NCBI GenBank assembly: GCA_903889795.1
Contig: CAISYW010000189.1
Coordinates: forward strand, 1-5,562
Length of the DNA stretch: 5,562 bases
Direction of reading: 5' to 3'
Source of the DNA: an uncultured Chlamydiae bacterium
GTDB taxonomy: Bacteria > Chlamydiota > Chlamydiia > Chlamydiales > SM23-39
A model generated the notes under the pieces. That model was not told where the DNA came from and did not search any database. It worked only from the letters and a program-made list of their open reading frames with translations. A program made the translations under genes and the position numbers. Shown here piece by piece: positions 4,993-5,562 of the stretch; positions within the stretch are counted from its first letter, which is position 1; each line of letters begins with the position of its first letter.

Positions 4993-5562
4993 ATGAACGC
5001 TATCAAACCTGCCAGCTCTTTACCGACCGGATCGCGACCGGATATTCATACAACGCGTTTTGCAGCGCTAGAAAAAATCAAACGAATCACTGAGCTCCAA
5101 TTGAGTAAAATCCGGCTCGGCATGCACTCTGCAATCCACTCACTCTTTCATCGATCGATTAGCAAAGAAAACATTTCACCGGCTTTGCTCGAACATCGCA
5201 ACCGTTCACTGGATCACATTGCAGAAAGCCTCGGCAAAAAAATGCTGTATGCGCAAGAAGCGATGATCAAAGAGCCGGATCACCCAGCTTTCAAAGCTGT
5301 ATCAGGATCGAATTCTTTGAAAATCAATTGCGAAGAAAAAACCGTCGGCCCTTATGAGTTTGGGGTATCCCATTGCCAGGGCAAACGTCCTACAATGGAA
5401 GACAGCCATCTGGCGTGCGAGGCATCGATCCGGATCGGCGGATCTGCGCATTACGCCCAATTCTTTGGAATCATGGATGGCCATGGAGGAAAAAAAGCGG
5501 CCGATTGGATCAAAGCAACCTGTGTGAAGCAATTTCAGCAATGCGTGCAAAAGCTGGAAACA
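4993..5562 (+). CDS. Eukaryote-like PP2C (PPM) serine/threonine protein phosphatase, 3'-truncated by window edge
   Basis: The frame starts at ATG 4993 and is open to the window end (190 codons). From about residue 120 it matches the start of a PP2C catalytic domain: YEFGVSHCQGKRPTMEDSH (121-139), then FFGIMDGHGG (157-166). R132 corresponds to the phosphate-binding Arg of human PPM1A, and E136, D137, D162 and G163 to its metal-binding positions. The MED form is typical of eukaryotic PP2C; bacterial Stp-type enzymes usually have NED. Such enzymes remove phosphate from Ser/Thr using two Mn/Mg ions. Residues 1-22 are polar and rich in S, T and P. Residues about 23-115 look largely helical and match nothing I know. 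There is no signal peptide or membrane helix. An in-frame TAA at 4951 and the lack of another upstream ATG support the start, though no Shine-Dalgarno precedes it. Later PP2C motifs would lie outside the window, so activity cannot be judged. Confidence 0.9.
   Translation, partial: MNAIKPASSLPTGSRPDIHTTRFAALEKIKRITELQLSKIRLGMHSAIHSLFHRSISKENISPALLEHRNRSLDHIAESLGKKMLYAQEAMIKEPDHPAFKAVSGSNSLKINCEEKTVGPYEFGVSHCQGKRPTMEDSHLACEASIRIGGSAHYAQFFGIMDGHGGKKAADWIKATCVKQFQQCVQKLET

Noticed and set aside
5302..5550. Minus-strand frame of 82 codons
   Set aside because: It is the shadow of the conserved PP2C motifs on the plus strand.
1..5562. CRISPR array, insertion sequence, integrase or toxin-antitoxin pair
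   Set aside because: No spaced direct repeats, terminal repeats, transposase-like or small paired genes are visible in the window.

Overview
The window carries a plus-strand block of housekeeping genes (polA, coaE, rho), a conserved-looking membrane-anchored protein of unknown function, a tRNA-Ser(GCU), and the first 190 codons of a eukaryote-like PP2C protein phosphatase that runs off the right edge. The order polA-coaE-rho, with the proteins' resemblance to chlamydial homologues as I remember them, points to the phylum Chlamydiae. The moderate GC content and the large PP2C gene suggest an environmental, amoeba-associated lineage (Waddlia, Parachlamydia or Simkania type) rather than Chlamydia itself. 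This taxonomic call is inference from gene order and sequence memory, not from a search.

Layout. Positions 1-1773 hold the 3' two thirds of polA (proofreading exonuclease plus polymerase domains; the 5'-nuclease domain lies upstream of the window). coaE (1767-2366) overlaps the end of polA by 7 nt. rho (2379-3707) follows after 12 nt, with its ribosome binding site built into the coaE stop codon. The three therefore look like one transcription unit with coupled translation. After a 49-nt gap comes a 278-residue protein (3757-4593) with an N-terminal membrane helix, a winged-helix-like middle and a PepSY-like C-terminus.

A short AT-rich hairpin that also fills the spacer of a plausible promoter lies between this gene and tRNA-Ser(GCU) (4644-4736). 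A second, almost perfect A/T hairpin begins at the last base pair of the tRNA and probably ends its transcript. The 256 nt from 4737 to 4992 hold no convincing gene. They become very AT-rich toward 4993 and contain a 21-bp inverted repeat and one weak promoter candidate.

Functionally, the left block is core information processing and cofactor supply: DNA repair synthesis, the last step of coenzyme A synthesis, and transcription termination. The right end differs. Its PP2C has the MED and DGHGG metal-binding motifs typical of eukaryotic enzymes, a roughly 120-residue extra N-terminal region, no Shine-Dalgarno sequence and its own AT-rich leader. It is the most interesting object here and a candidate for a host-directed or horizontally acquired phosphatase, but nothing in the window proves secretion.
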